This document shows, piece after piece, positions 26,850 to 36,357 of a stretch of DNA of 64,000 nt. The translations under genes and the position numbers were made by a program. Origin of the DNA: Silvibacterium acidisoli (GTDB taxonomy: Bacteria > Acidobacteriota > Terriglobia > Terriglobales > Acidobacteriaceae); assembly GCA_022870745.1 (NCBI GenBank), contig CP085323.1:2418001-2482000 (forward strand), given 5' to 3'. The notes beneath the pieces were generated by a model that saw nothing but the letters and a program-made list of their open reading frames with translations, ran no database searches and was not told where the DNA came from. Within the stretch, counting starts at the first letter, position 1; each line of letters starts with the position of its first letter.

Positions 26850-26879
26850 AAATGCGCGCCTGATCGGGCGCGCATTTTT
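26850..26879 (+). terminator. Rho-independent terminator
   Basis: AAATGCGCGCC / GGCGCGCATTT stem with a 6-base loop and trailing T-run, 18 bases past the beta-barrel gene. Confidence 0.85.
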
Positions 26880-26982
26880 CTTTATATGGCCTGTGCCGGC
26901 GCCTATACTTCCTCTGCGGAACGCCTGCAACCCCTTCTCTGTTTCGCGTGACAAGCTTGTCGGCGATAGGGACAACGGGACC

Positions 26983-28680
26983 ATGCCACAGAAATGGAAT
27001 GACAGCGATACCACGTTTCACCTGGCCATCAACATGGCGGGAGCCGTCTCTGCCGGCGCGTACACCGCCGGAGTCCTCGACTTTCTGATGGAAGCCCTGG
27101 AGCAGTGGTATGCCTCCAGGTCCGGCATCAATCATCCGCCGGTACCGATGCACGACGTCTCAATCGATGCTTTTTCCGGCGCATCCGCCGGAGGGATGTG
27201 CGCCGCCATCGCCGCGGTCATGGTGCAGGGAAGCTTCCAGCATATCCGCAACCCCGCAGACGCAAGCGTACAGGGCACAACAAACCGGTTCTACGAGAGC
27301 TGGGTCAACAAGATCGATATCGAGCCTCTGCTCCGCAAGAGGGACCTGGAGGGCAATGCCCCCGTAGTCTCGCTGCTCGACTCCACCATCATCGACGAGA
27401 TCGCCGACTATGCGCTCACTCCTGGCCCGGCGACCCAGCGGCCATATATTTCGAAGACGCTGACTCTCCTGCTGACCCTGACCAATGTACGGGGAATTCC
27501 GTACTCGTTAAATGGTTCAGCGGAGGGCTCTGCCGAAGAGAACATCGCCTACTACGGCGACCGCCTTCAGTTTGAGACGGTAGCTAACCCTGTGCAAAAG
27601 CCCATCTTTCCCGGAGCCCGGCCTCTACCGCTGGGGGTAGATGCCGACGCATGGCCGCTGCTGAAAGATGCCGCCAAGGCGACCGGAGCGTTTCCGCTCT
27701 TTTTGGCTCCACGGAAGATCCAGCGGCTGGCCGATGACTATGGAAATTCCCCCTGGGAGACTTTCTCCGATCCTGCTCCGGCAGGGATCTGGCCCGATTG
27801 GCCGCTCAAAGCCGGAGACGCCATCGAAACCCTGAACGTGGACGGCGGCGTAACGGATAATGACCCTTTCCAGCTGTCGCATGACTTTCTCGCCATCCAG
27901 AATCCCAACGCATACGTGGACCTGGTAACTCGCGAGCTCGTAAATCCTCCTGAAGCGGACAAGGCAAACTGTGCGGTGTTGACGGTTGCACCTTTTCCGG
28001 CAGAATCCCTTTTTGATAAGGATTTTGACCCCCTGGCCAACAGCGGAGTGCTTGCCATGCTGCCCCGGCTTTTCACCGCGCTGGTTTCGCAATCGCGATT
28101 TTTCGGCGAGTCCTTAAGCGCGGTCATGGCCGGAGCTTCCTGCAGCCGGTTTGTCCTGGCGCCGTCAGACGCCGATCACCCGGGAAAGCTGGCTCTCCAG
28201 TGCGGGCTGCTCGGGGCCTTTGGCGGCTTTTGCGAGCGGGGATTCCGCGCCCACGACTACCAGCTCGGACGCCGCAACTGCCAGAAGTTTCTGCGCGACC
28301 ATTTTCGTCTGTCTGTCGGCAACCCTGTTGTTGCAAACGGGTTAGAGAAGATGGCGGACGAAGAGAAGATGGCGGTGCTGCAGGCATTCGACCCGAAAGG
28401 GCACGGAACATTGCCCATCATTCCGCTCTGTGGCACAGCAATCCCCGAGATTCCGCAGCCGGCACGGGCCACGATAACGAAAGCCCGGCTTCGCCGCATC
28501 GAGAAATGGTGCACCCGCCGCATGCACGCGGTTGCGAAACCGCTACTGGAGTCGGTTTTTGGCAGGGGGTTCGTTGCCTGGTCGCTGAACGTCGCGCTTT
28601 ATCCCCTGATTTCTACCGTGATCAAAAATAAGGTTCGGAACTATCTCAATAAGGAACTGGCCCACGTGATCGCAAAATGA
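26983..28680 (+). CDS. Patatin-like phospholipase
   Basis: About 565 residues from ATG 26983; the frame is open to 26893. Glycine-rich oxyanion region NMAGAVSAGAYTAGVLDFL, nucleophile Ser68 in GASAGG, and the dyad Asp in VDGGVTDNDP. The rest is an unrecognised 300-residue C-terminal region. No signal peptide, so probably cytosolic or membrane-associated. This architecture is that of large bacterial patatin-like proteins of unknown substrate. Stands alone before the gcv operon. Confidence 0.8.
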   Translation: MPQKWNDSDTTFHLAINMAGAVSAGAYTAGVLDFLMEALEQWYASRSGINHPPVPMHDVSIDAFSGASAGGMCAAIAAVMVQGSFQHIRNPADASVQGTTNRFYESWVNKIDIEPLLRKRDLEGNAPVVSLLDSTIIDEIADYALTPGPATQRPYISKTLTLLLTLTNVRGIPYSLNGSAEGSAEENIAYYGDRLQFETVANPVQKPIFPGARPLPLGVDADAWPLLKDAAKATGAFPLFLAPRKIQRLADDYGNSPWETFSDPAPAGIWPDWPLKAGDAIETLNVDGGVTDNDPFQLSHDFLAIQNPNAYVDLVTRELVNPPEADKANCAVLTVAPFPAESLFDKDFDPLANSGVLAMLPRLFTALVSQSRFFGESLSAVMAGASCSRFVLAPSDADHPGKLALQCGLLGAFGGFCERGFRAHDYQLGRRNCQKFLRDHFRLSVGNPVVANGLEKMADEEKMAVLQAFDPKGHGTLPIIPLCGTAIPEIPQPARATITKARLRRIEKWCTRRMHAVAKPLLESVFGRGFVAWSLNVALYPLISTVIKNKVRNYLNKELAHVIAK

Positions 28681-28759
28681 CGGGTGGCCGTCAGGGAATT
28701 CAGAGGCGCTCCCGTGCTAACGTAAAAAGTTCGGGACTTCCGTCTGAAGGACACACATT

Positions 28760-29893
28760 TTGACCAGTTCTGCACCAGTTTCGTTGCGAAAAACCGCCCT
28801 CAATGACATGCATCGCCGCCTGAAGGCCAAGATGGTCGACTTCGGCGGCTGGGATATGCCCGTCGAGTACTCGGGACTGATCGCCGAACACATGGCGGTC
28901 CGTACCGGCGTCGGTGTTTTCGACGTCAGCCACATGGGCGACATCCAGCTGCGCGGCCCCGGCTCGCTCGACGCCGTGCAGCACATCTCGATGAACGACG
29001 CCTCGAAGCTGGTCGTTGGCCAGGCTCACTATTCCGCGATGCTCTATCCGGAAGGCGGCTTCGTCGATGACGTAATCGTCCACAAGCTCAGCGACAACGA
29101 CTATCTGATCGTCATCAACGCCGGGACCCGCGAGAAGGATGTCCAGTGGGTGCAGCGCAATGTCCTGAAGTTCAAGACCCACGCCAGCGACTACAGCGAT
29201 TACTACACGCAGCTGGCGATCCAGGGACCGAAAGCCGTTGAAACCCTGGCCAAGCTGACGAACGTCGATCTGGGCAGCATCAAGGGCTACTGGTTCAAGT
29301 GGGGTACGGTTTGTGGCCTGCCCAACACGATGATCGCCCGCACCGGCTACACCGGCGAAGACGGATTCGAGATCTACGTTCCTTCTGACGTCGCCACTAG
29401 TGAGCGCGTGTGGAATGAGGTCATGGAAGCAGGCAAGGAATTCGGCATTCTGCCCTGCGGCCTCGGCGCGAGAAACACCCTGCGCCTCGAAGCGGGCATG
29501 TCGCTCTACGGACACGAAATCTCTGACACCATCAATCCGTTTGAAGCCGGACTCGATCGCTTCATCAAGCTCGACAAAGGCGAATTTGTCGGCTCTGAGG
29601 CGCTCCGCAAGGTGCAGGCAGCGGGCGGTCCTACGCGCAAGTTGATCGGTCTTGAAATGATCGAGCGCGGCATCGCACGCGATGGATACCCTGTCCTCGA
29701 CCTGAGCGGAAACCGTATCGGCGAGGTCACCAGCGGATCGCCGTCGCCATTCCTCAAGAAGAACATTGCCTTGGCTTACGTCCCGCGTGAGCTGGCGGTG
29801 CTGGATACGGAAATTGCTGTCGAAGTACGCGGAAATCCCGTGAAGGCAAAAATCATTCCCACGCCTTTCTATCGCCGTCCCAAGAAGGTTTAG
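28760..29893 (+). CDS. gcvT: Glycine cleavage system T protein (aminomethyltransferase)
   Basis: 377 residues, first gene of gcvT-gcvH-gcvPA-gcvPB. It transfers the methylene group from the lipoyl arm of GcvH to tetrahydrofolate and releases ammonia. N-terminal FGGWDMPVEYSG, FDVSHMGDI, and RTGYTGEDGFEIY are family signatures; ARNTLRLEAGMSLYGHE follows. TTG start at 28760 with GAAGG nine bases before. No glycine riboswitch is recognisable in the 79-base leader. Confidence 0.95.
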   Translation: MTSSAPVSLRKTALNDMHRRLKAKMVDFGGWDMPVEYSGLIAEHMAVRTGVGVFDVSHMGDIQLRGPGSLDAVQHISMNDASKLVVGQAHYSAMLYPEGGFVDDVIVHKLSDNDYLIVINAGTREKDVQWVQRNVLKFKTHASDYSDYYTQLAIQGPKAVETLAKLTNVDLGSIKGYWFKWGTVCGLPNTMIARTGYTGEDGFEIYVPSDVATSERVWNEVMEAGKEFGILPCGLGARNTLRLEAGMSLYGHEISDTINPFEAGLDRFIKLDKGEFVGSEALRKVQAAGGPTRKLIGLEMIERGIARDGYPVLDLSGNRIGEVTSGSPSPFLKKNIALAYVPRELAVLDTEIAVEVRGNPVKAKIIPTPFYRRPKKV

Positions 29894-29935
29894 TCCAGGT
29901 TTAAAGAAAGATCCAAGTTCAAGGAGAACAGATTC

Positions 29936-30325
29936 ATGTCCTATCCCGAAAAGTTCAAGTACACGCGCGAGCACGAGTGGATCGAAGTTGCAGGCAAGAC
30001 GGGCACCATCGGCATCACCGATTACGCCCAGAACTCGCTGGGCGATATCGTGTTTGTCGACGCACCCAAGGTGGGAACGAAGGTTGAGAAGGGCGCTGTC
30101 TTCGGCAGCGTGGAGTCGGTGAAGGCCGTCTCCGATCTTTATTCACCCGTCACCGGAACCGTGACCGAAGTGAATGAGGAGCTGTCGTCTTCTCCGGAGA
30201 AGATCAACACCGCCGCCCACGACTCGTGGATCATCAAGGTGGAACTGGGCGACGAGAGCGAACTCTCTTCACTGCTTTCGCCCGCCGATTACGAAGCATT
30301 TGTTGCCGAAGAAACCGGCAAGTAG
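29936..30325 (+). CDS. gcvH: Glycine cleavage system H protein
   Basis: 129 residues; carries the lipoyl group that shuttles the aminomethyl intermediate. The lipoylated Lys lies in SVESVKAVSDLYSPVTG. Starts 43 bases after gcvT with AAGGAG upstream. Confidence 0.96.
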   Translation: MSYPEKFKYTREHEWIEVAGKTGTIGITDYAQNSLGDIVFVDAPKVGTKVEKGAVFGSVESVKAVSDLYSPVTGTVTEVNEELSSSPEKINTAAHDSWIIKVELGDESELSSLLSPADYEAFVAEETGK

Positions 30326-30340
30326 TTACGAAGGAAAAAG

Positions 30341-31690
30341 ATGCGTTATCTCCCCAAGTCAGACGCTGAGCGCGAGGCAATGCTGCACGAAATCGGCGCA
30401 GCATCGATCGATGACCTGTTCTCTGTAATTCCGGACGAATACCGCCTGAACGGCGATCTCAGGATTCCGCCACAAATGGGCGAGTCGGAGATCGTCGACC
30501 ACTTCAAGGCGGCTTCGCTCAGGAATGCCAACGGCTATGCAAGCTTCCTCGGCGCTGGCGCTTACCGGCACTATCGCCCCGTGATCATTGACTCGCTGGT
30601 GCAGCGCGGAGAGTTTCTTACCTCTTACACGCCGTATCAGCCGGAGATCACGCAAGGCACCCTGCAGGCGATCTTCGAGTTCCAGACGATGATCTGCGAG
30701 CTCACCGGCATGGATATCGCGAACGCCTCCATGTACGACGGATCCACAGGCGCAGCCGAGGCGGTGATGATGGCTGTCCGCGTAACCGGCCGCGATGGCG
30801 TGCTGGTCGCGCGCACCGTGCATCCAGAATATCGCGAGGTGATGCACACCTACGCGCAGCACCAGGGACACGACGCCGGCGAGGTCAACTACGGCCCCGA
30901 TGGACGTCTCGACCTGGCTGCTCTCGAGCAGTCCATCAGCGAAGAGACTGCATGTGTGCTCGTTCAATCACCGAACTTCTTCGGAGTAGTCGAAGACATT
31001 CCTGCCATCGCGGAAATCGCGCACAAAAAGGGCGCTCTGCTGATCGTCTCGATCGCGGAAGCTGTATCGCTCGGCATTGTACGTCCACCGGTTGAGGCGG
31101 ACATCGTCTCGATGGAAGCGCAGTCGTTCGGCGTGGCGCTCAGCTATGGCGGTCCGTATTGCGGTGTGATTGCGGCGAAGGAGAAGTATCTTCGCCAGAT
31201 GCCTGGCCGTCTCGCTGGTGAGACGAAGGATAGCGAAGGCCGCCGCGGCTTCGTGTTGACGCTCTCGACACGCGAACAGCATATTCGCCGCGAGAAGGCG
31301 ACCTCGAACATCTGCACCAACCAGGCGCTCGTCGCGCTGATGGCAACGATCTTCCTGACTGTCTACGGCAAGCAGGGAATGCGCGATCTCGCCGTGCAGA
31401 ACCTGGCCAAGGCGAAGTACGCCGCAGACACGCTCGGTGCTCACGGAGAGCTGCTCTTCAAGAACACGCCACGCTTCCACGAATTTGTGTTGAAGACGGA
31501 TGAGCTTCCCGAAACGCTGCTGACCCGTCTGCTGCCGAAGAAGATCATCGGCGGGCTGTCGTTGAAGAAGTGGTATCCGGAACTGGGCAATGCCACGCTC
31601 TGGTGTGCGACCGAACTGACGACCAAGGCGCAGATTGACGCGGCTGCGACCGTGATCGCCGAAGCTGGCGTTACGACCGCCACGTGGTAG
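30341..31690 (+). CDS. gcvPA: Glycine dehydrogenase (decarboxylating) subunit 1
   Basis: 449 residues, the N-terminal half of the P protein in organisms with a split enzyme. It pairs with GcvPB to decarboxylate glycine with PLP. Signatures: [33 protein letters not shown] and the region [11 protein letters not shown] has AAGGAAA upstream; 15 bases after gcvH. Split P subunits fit Acidobacteriota. Confidence 0.95.
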   Translation: MRYLPKSDAEREAMLHEIGAASIDDLFSVIPDEYRLNGDLRIPPQMGESEIVDHFKAASLRNANGYASFLGAGAYRHYRPVIIDSLVQRGEFLTSYTPYQPEITQGTLQAIFEFQTMICELTGMDIANASMYDGSTGAAEAVMMAVRVTGRDGVLVARTVHPEYREVMHTYAQHQGHDAGEVNYGPDGRLDLAALEQSISEETACVLVQSPNFFGVVEDIPAIAEIAHKKGALLIVSIAEAVSLGIVRPPVEADIVSMEAQSFGVALSYGGPYCGVIAAKEKYLRQMPGRLAGETKDSEGRRGFVLTLSTREQHIRREKATSNICTNQALVALMATIFLTVYGKQGMRDLAVQNLAKAKYAADTLGAHGELLFKNTPRFHEFVLKTDELPETLLTRLLPKKIIGGLSLKKWYPELGNATLWCATELTTKAQIDAAATVIAEAGVTTATW

Positions 31691-31701
31691 AGGAATCAAA
31701 G

Positions 31702-33246
31702 ATGAGCGAAAAATTTGTGGGAACACCGCGCAAAGTCACCGCGCACATGACGCAGAATGAAGGGCTGAGCTTCGAGAAGTCCTCGCCCGGCAAGAAGGGC
31801 TACAAGCTGGCACCGCTCGACGTGCCCGAAGTCGACGTGAAGGCGCTGCTCGGCGAGAACGCCCGCGAAGACGTAGGCACGCTGCCGGAGCTGAGCGAAA
31901 TCGAAATCATCCGTCACTTCACGCGCCTTTCGACGTGGAACTATGCCATCGATCTCGGCATGTATCCGCTGGGCAGCTGCACGATGAAGTACAACCCGCG
32001 CGTGAACGAGTTTGTTTCACGGCTTGAGGGCATCGCCGAGGCGCATCCCTATCAGCCGGAATCGCTCTCGCAGGGCTCGCTCGAAATCGTAAAACTGCTG
32101 CAGGATTGCCTCATCGAGATCTGCGGCATGGACGCGATCACGCTGCAGCCCGCTGCTGGAGCGCATGGCGAATTTACGGGAATTCTTTTGGCCCGCGCCT
32201 ATCACCAGTCAAAGGGCAATCCGCGTAAGCACGTCATCATTCCTGACTCGGCGCACGGCACCAATCCTGCGACCGCGGCAGTATGCGGCTACCAGGTGGT
32301 CAATCTCAAGTCCAACGCGCAGGGCGGCGTAGACGTGAACGCGCTGGCGCAGATGGTGAACGAAGATACCGCGGCGCTGATGCTGACGAATCCTTCGACC
32401 ATCGGCGTTTTCGAGAACGAGATTCACAAGATCGCCGACATCCTGCACGAGAAGGGCGCGCTGCTTTACATGGACGGCGCAAACATGAATGCGCTGGTCG
32501 GCAAGACGCGTCCCGGCGACTTCGGCGTGGACGTGATGCATCTGAACCTGCACAAGACCTTCTCGACGCCGCACGGCGGCGGTGGTCCGGGCTCGGGTCC
32601 GGTGGCCTGCAAGAAGATTCTTGAGCCGTTCCTGCCCACGCCTGTTGTTGCCACGGGAGCGGATGGACTGCTGCACTGGAACTACGATCGTCCCGAGTCA
32701 GTCGGCCGCGTGCGCATGCTTTACGGCAACTTCGGCATGTTTGTTCGCGCGCTGGCATACATTCTTGCGAACGGCCCCGACGGCCTGCGCCAGACGACCG
32801 AAGATGCGGTGCTCAACGCGAACTACATTCGCGCGAAGCTGCAGGATCTTTACGAGCTGCCCTACGACACGCCTTCGATGCATGAGGTTGTCTTCTCAGA
32901 TAAAAGACAGACGAAGAACGGCGTGAAGACCGGCGACATCGCCAAGCGCCTGATCGATTACGGATTCCACCCCTACACGGTGAGCTTCCCGCTGATCGTG
33001 CCCGGCGCGCTGATGATCGAGCCGACGGAGAGCGAATCGCGCGAGGAGCTGGATCTGTTCATCGACGCCATGCGCCAGGTCGCGCGCGAAGCCGAAGAGA
33101 ATCCGGAGCTGGTGACAAAGGCTCCGCACTCAACCCGCATCTCGCGCCTCGATGAAACGACCGCCGCCCGCAAGCCGATCCTGCGCTGGAAGGCTCCGCC
33201 GGCATCGACGCCGGTTGAGGTCGATACGGCTGCGAAGGAGTGGTAA
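31702..33246 (+). CDS. gcvPB: Glycine dehydrogenase (decarboxylating) subunit 2
   Basis: About 514 residues from ATG 31702 (GAGGA upstream); the upstream GTG overlaps gcvPA. PLP-binding Lys in [30 protein letters not shown] and [11 protein letters not shown] are typical. C-terminal extension (about 480-514) is Ala/Pro-rich. Completes the gcv operon; the L subunit (lpd) is not in the window. Confidence 0.95.
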   Translation: MSEKFVGTPRKVTAHMTQNEGLSFEKSSPGKKGYKLAPLDVPEVDVKALLGENAREDVGTLPELSEIEIIRHFTRLSTWNYAIDLGMYPLGSCTMKYNPRVNEFVSRLEGIAEAHPYQPESLSQGSLEIVKLLQDCLIEICGMDAITLQPAAGAHGEFTGILLARAYHQSKGNPRKHVIIPDSAHGTNPATAAVCGYQVVNLKSNAQGGVDVNALAQMVNEDTAALMLTNPSTIGVFENEIHKIADILHEKGALLYMDGANMNALVGKTRPGDFGVDVMHLNLHKTFSTPHGGGGPGSGPVACKKILEPFLPTPVVATGADGLLHWNYDRPESVGRVRMLYGNFGMFVRALAYILANGPDGLRQTTEDAVLNANYIRAKLQDLYELPYDTPSMHEVVFSDKRQTKNGVKTGDIAKRLIDYGFHPYTVSFPLIVPGALMIEPTESESREELDLFIDAMRQVAREAEENPELVTKAPHSTRISRLDETTAARKPILRWKAPPASTPVEVDTAAKEW

Positions 33247-33252
33247 ACAAGA

Positions 33253-33645
33253 TTGCTTCTCTCGACGGACCACCTGAACGCCCTGGCGAGAGAAGCAGTC
33301 GATTGTGCGTTTACGGTTCATAATGCGCTCGGGCCGGGCCTGCTTGAGAGCACGTATCAGGCTTGCATGGAGCACGAGCTGCGTAAGCGAGGCATCACGA
33401 TTCAGGCTCAGGTCGGATTGCCTCTTGTCTATGACACAGTCAAGCTCGAGATCGGCCATCGGATCGATCTTCTGGTCGCCGGGAATCTTATCCTCGAGAT
33501 CAAGTCGATCGAGGGAATTGCGCCGATTCATCGTGCCCAGTTGCTCTCATACCTGAAGTTGAGCGGATGCCGCTTAGGACTCTTACTGAACTTCAATGTG
33601 CCGCTGATGAAGGATGGCATCGTTCGAATGGTGAATGGGCTATGA
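33253..33645 (+). CDS. GxxExxY family protein (PD-(D/E)XK nuclease fold)
   Basis: 130 residues. The diagnostic motif is in GPGLLESTY; the PD-(D/E)XK-like catalytic set appears as HRIDLLVAGNLILEIKS, with Asp, Glu and Lys spaced as in restriction-fold nucleases. A TTG start at 33253 has no clear ribosome site. It follows gcvPB by six bases but is functionally unrelated. Directly downstream is a palindromic CGCAAAG repeat, and the pair looks like a small insertion after the gcv operon. Biological role is unknown. Confidence 0.8.
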   Translation: MLLSTDHLNALAREAVDCAFTVHNALGPGLLESTYQACMEHELRKRGITIQAQVGLPLVYDTVKLEIGHRIDLLVAGNLILEIKSIEGIAPIHRAQLLSYLKLSGCRLGLLLNFNVPLMKDGIVRMVNGL

Positions 33646-33654
33646 GGGGGAGTA

Positions 33655-33739
33655 TTCACCGCCAAGGCGCAAAGAACGCAAAGAAAAGCCGCAAAGCCCC
33701 TTTGCGAAAACTTGTCGTTCTTTGCGCCTTCGCGGTGAA
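33655..33739. repeat. CGCAAAG-type inverted repeat next to the GxxExxY gene
   Basis: 24-bp arms at 33655-33678 and 33716-33739 are inverse complements with one mismatch. Inside lies a second perfect 7-bp hairpin, CGCAAAG / CTTTGCG at 33690-33706. CGCAAAG occurs three times in the left half (33668, 33677, 33690) and its complement twice in the right. This is a nested, REP-like palindrome. Confidence 0.85.
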
Positions 33740-33770
33740 CGCCTTTAACGATCTCTAAGGGGAGAGCAGA

Positions 33771-34034
33771 ATGTCACTGCATCATCGCCGCGACGAACTG
33801 GAGAAGTTCGAATTCATGATGGGACCGTCACGCGGTAAGCTGGCGGTCTCGCTCGACATGGTGACTGACGCGCTGATCTTGATCGGCCAGCACGGAGTCT
33901 ATTGCAACTCGCAGCGGAACCCGTCGAAGCCGGCACTCGATCTTGAGACAGTCATGAATGAGTTGAATGGTGCGAAGGAACTGATTCAGTCAGTGATGGA
34001 AGAGCTGCGCCGCGAGCGCGACGCAGCTTCCTGA
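33771..34034 (+). CDS. Small helical hypothetical protein (87 aa)
   Basis: No family recognised. Mostly alpha-helical (LDLETVMNELNGAKELIQS, VMEELRRERDAAS), no signal peptide. ATG with AAGGGGAGAG upstream, a good ribosome site. Convergent with the DUF2911 gene, whose stop is two bases away. The two Cys/His-poor helices suggest a small cytoplasmic accessory protein; no function assigned. Confidence 0.65.
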   Translation: MSLHHRRDELEKFEFMMGPSRGKLAVSLDMVTDALILIGQHGVYCNSQRNPSKPALDLETVMNELNGAKELIQSVMEELRRERDAAS

Positions 34035-34035
34035 T

Positions 34036-34605
34036 TTACTTGGCAGGGGTAATCGTCACGTATTCGTCCGTGTTTTCCCAGATCAGGTGCAGCGCGAGCC
34101 GTTCATGCGGGCGCGCCTTGGCCTTCACCGGATCCAGCTTAATCTCAAACTGCTCGACCGGAGCGCTCGGCTTTGGGCCGGCTTCCATCGCAACCCGTCC
34201 CAGGTCCTGATTCTCGTTGTAGACAGTGCCCCATTGGCCGGTCTGCTTGTTGATGATGAGCTTCCAGCCGCTCTCCGAAGGCAACGAATAAACGGTGTAG
34301 GTGCCGGCGGGAACGCTCAGGTCGCCGATCTTGATATCCACAGCGGTCTTCAAGGTGGTAGCTTCATTCGCCCCGGTGCGCCAGACCTTGTCGTAGGGGA
34401 CGAGACCGCCAACGATCTGGCGGCCACGCATCGAGGGGGCGCCGTAGTCGATAGAGATAGCTTTGCCCTCAAGGGTCGCGGTGGCTTTCATAGGAGGGCT
34501 GGGGCGGGGCTTGTTGTTCTGCGCATGAACCTGGGAGGCAAACGCCAGAATTGCCACGGCAAGCGTCACCATGGGCCTGCGATTTCCGGTGATCGTTCTA
34601 CACAT
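34036..34605 (-). CDS. Secreted DUF2911 protein
   Basis: 189 residues. Signal peptide ending HAQ near residue 29, then a DUF2911 domain: ISIDYGAPSMRGRQIVGGLVPYDKVWRTGANEAT (positions about 50-85), IPAGTYTVYSLP-like segment, and a C-terminal WENTDEYVTI. Family function is unknown; members are common in Bacteroidota and Acidobacteriota. ATG has TAAGGAG upstream. Confidence 0.85.
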   Translation of the reverse strand: MCRTITGNRRPMVTLAVAILAFASQVHAQNNKPRPSPPMKATATLEGKAISIDYGAPSMRGRQIVGGLVPYDKVWRTGANEATTLKTAVDIKIGDLSVPAGTYTVYSLPSESGWKLIINKQTGQWGTVYNENQDLGRVAMEAGPKPSAPVEQFEIKLDPVKAKARPHERLALHLIWENTDEYVTITPAK

Positions 34606-34720
34606 TGGTCGAGCTCCTTACGGATTAGACGTTACGCCTTCCATAAGAGCGCGGCGGATGGCGGTCTGTCAAAATGAGCCGTGCCAGGGCAGAATGCCGT
34701 AGTATTCTATTCTTAACGAA

Positions 34721-34749
34721 CGCGCCCGTAGCTCAGCTGGATAGAGCGG
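34721..34749 (+). repeat. attL: 29-bp direct repeat and tRNA-Arg 5' fragment
   Basis: Identical to 37965-37993. Comprises acceptor 5' strand and D-arm of the tRNA; reading on, the tRNA sequence is lost after GAGCGG. Confidence 0.9.
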
Positions 34750-34820
34750 GTGAAAACCTTTCTCGCGCCCCTTCTGACAAATTTCCTGTTGTGACCGATC
34801 TGTGACAGCAGGAGAATAAA

Positions 34821-35788
34821 TTGCCCATTCGCAAGCGCGGAACTACATGGCAGGCCGATGTCATCACCGCCACCGGCACACGCACTCGTAAGCAATTCAC
34901 GACCAAGGCCGAGGCGCAGTCCTTCATCGCGTCGCACCAGGCTTCCCAAAACCCTACATCCCGGCGCGGGAAACAATCGCTCGCATCCTCGCGCCGTACG
35001 CGGCGAGCGGTACCGGCAACAGTAAGCTCGTCGCCAACGCCATCGTCGCCCACGTCGGCACGCTCAAACCTCATCAGCTTGCCCCGGCCCACATCAAAAA
35101 CATCTGTGCCGAGTGGGAAGGCCTCGCGTCGTCCACGCGGCGAACCTACGCCTCGCGGCTGAGGGCGCATCTCGTCACGCTCGGCGCTCCTTGGCAGTGT
35201 GCCGGAGCAATTCCGCATTTGGCACAGTCGAAGCCGCGCAACGTCACAGCAGCGGATGCCGAGTTTGAAGCCGTCCTGCGCAAAGCGCCGGGCTGGCTCA
35301 AGCTCACCCTGCTGCTCACGCGTTATTGCGCGTTGCGGGCAACCACGGCGCTCACCTTGACGGCTGCCGACATCAACACGGAAACGTGGCACATCCGTCG
35401 TCGAACCAAGGCGCAGATGTCCATCTCCATTCCGTGCGGCCCTCGCGTGCGCGAGATGCTGCGCTTCGCACTCCACATGGCCGAGCCAGGCCAGTATCTC
35501 GTCAACGCCCTCGGCGGCAAAGGCGACACGCCGGGCAAGCTCTACGAGAACAGCAACCACGCCATCAACAAGCTCAAACGCGATCTGAAAATCTCCGGTA
35601 AGTGGACACTCCACGACCTGCGCCGGACAGCCGCCCGCGAGCTTTACGACAACACACGCGATCTGCGCCTGGTGCAAGCCCTCCTGGGCCACGCCAACCT
35701 CGCGCAATCGCTGTGGTACCTGTCCGACGCAACACACACGCTTACAGCCGACCATCTCGAACAGGGCGGCAGAAAGGTCTACGCATGA
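34821..35788 (+). pseudogene. int: Tyrosine-type integrase, interrupted by a frameshift
   Basis: The N-terminus (TTG 34821, AGGAG seven bases upstream; RKRGTTWQADVITATGTR, an arm-DNA-binding type segment) is in one frame and runs to about 34,945. The rest is in the -1 frame from there to 35788: a core-binding region (KNICAEWEGLASSTRRTY) and a catalytic domain with Arg in CALRATTAL, HDLRRTAA, LGHANLAQ and the nucleophile Tyr nine residues after the His. All catalytic residues remain. The switch falls near the run CCCAAAACCC at 34945-34954. A single missing base, a sequencing error or programmed -1 slippage would all explain it. Confidence 0.82.
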
Positions 35789-36126
35789 CACGCACAACGA
35801 AGAAGCCGGAGAGGATCAGCGATTTCATCTACACGCCAGCCGAGCGCATGGAAACGGTCGAAGAGTACGTGGCCTATTCGATCAAAGCCCGCGAAGAGGC
35901 ACATGCGGAGGCCGTCGCGGAAGGCTTCGGCGAAAAGGATGCCGACGAGGTCGCAAACATGTCCTGGCGTTGTGTGCTGCCCATCATGTCCTCGCGCCTG
36001 GCCGTGCAGTCGTTCATCGCCTGCGTGGCCGTAGGCGCGGCACGCGGCTGGATCAAGGCCGAGGAAGCACGCGGCCTCAGCTACACGGCACAGCTTGGCA
36101 TGGCGGCGCTACGCGAGGCCAGATGA
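35785..36126 (+). CDS. Small element-encoded hypothetical protein (113 aa)
   Basis: Starts with ATGA overlap on the integrase stop. Charged, helical N-terminal part (ERMETVEEYVAYSIKAREEA), then a more hydrophobic helix (VQSFIACVAVGAARGW). No family recognised. Coupled translation with integrase and the next gene suggests a shared role in element maintenance. Confidence 0.65.
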   Translation: MTRTTKKPERISDFIYTPAERMETVEEYVAYSIKAREEAHAEAVAEGFGEKDADEVANMSWRCVLPIMSSRLAVQSFIACVAVGAARGWIKAEEARGLSYTAQLGMAALREAR

Positions 36127-36296
36127 GCAGCCCAACCGAACGCATCGCGATCATTGTGGCGCGGATCGAGGGCGTCGCGACCGAAGAGCAATTCGACGCG
36201 CTCACGCTCGAACTCTATTGGCAGGCCCGGCTCCTGCGCGACCAGGCGCAGGCAGCCAAGGCGAGTCGAAAAGCGGCGCGGAGCATGATAGCCTGA
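36123..36296 (+). CDS. Small element-encoded hypothetical protein (57 aa)
   Basis: ATG overlaps the previous stop by four bases. Predicted two-helix protein (TEEQFDALTLELYWQARLLR, then QAAKASRKAARSM). No known domain. Coding status rests on the overlap architecture and the sensible amino-acid composition. Confidence 0.55.
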   Translation: MSSPTERIAIIVARIEGVATEEQFDALTLELYWQARLLRDQAQAAKASRKAARSMIA

Positions 36297-36326
36297 CTGC
36301 ACCAAAACCAGTGCATAAGGGGGATA

Positions 36327-36351
36327 CAGAGGCAGCCGTTGGCTGCCTCTG
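36327..36351 (+). promoter_or_regulatory. Perfect 11-bp hairpin upstream of the sigma-like gene
   Basis: CAGAGGCAGCC / GGCTGCCTCTG with a GTT loop, ending six bases before the ATG at 36358, which has no Shine-Dalgarno. No T-run follows, so a plain terminator is unlikely; attenuation or translational control is inferred. Confidence 0.6.
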
Positions 36352-36357
36352 TTCGTC

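Noticed and set aside
28681-28759. Possible glycine riboswitch before gcvT
   Set aside because: Searched by eye for the conserved glycine aptamer cores; none found in the 79-base leader.
34940-34960. Classical -1 slippery heptamer in integrase
   Set aside because: In the upstream frame the run does not give an X-XXY-YYZ heptamer, so programmed frameshifting is not claimed.
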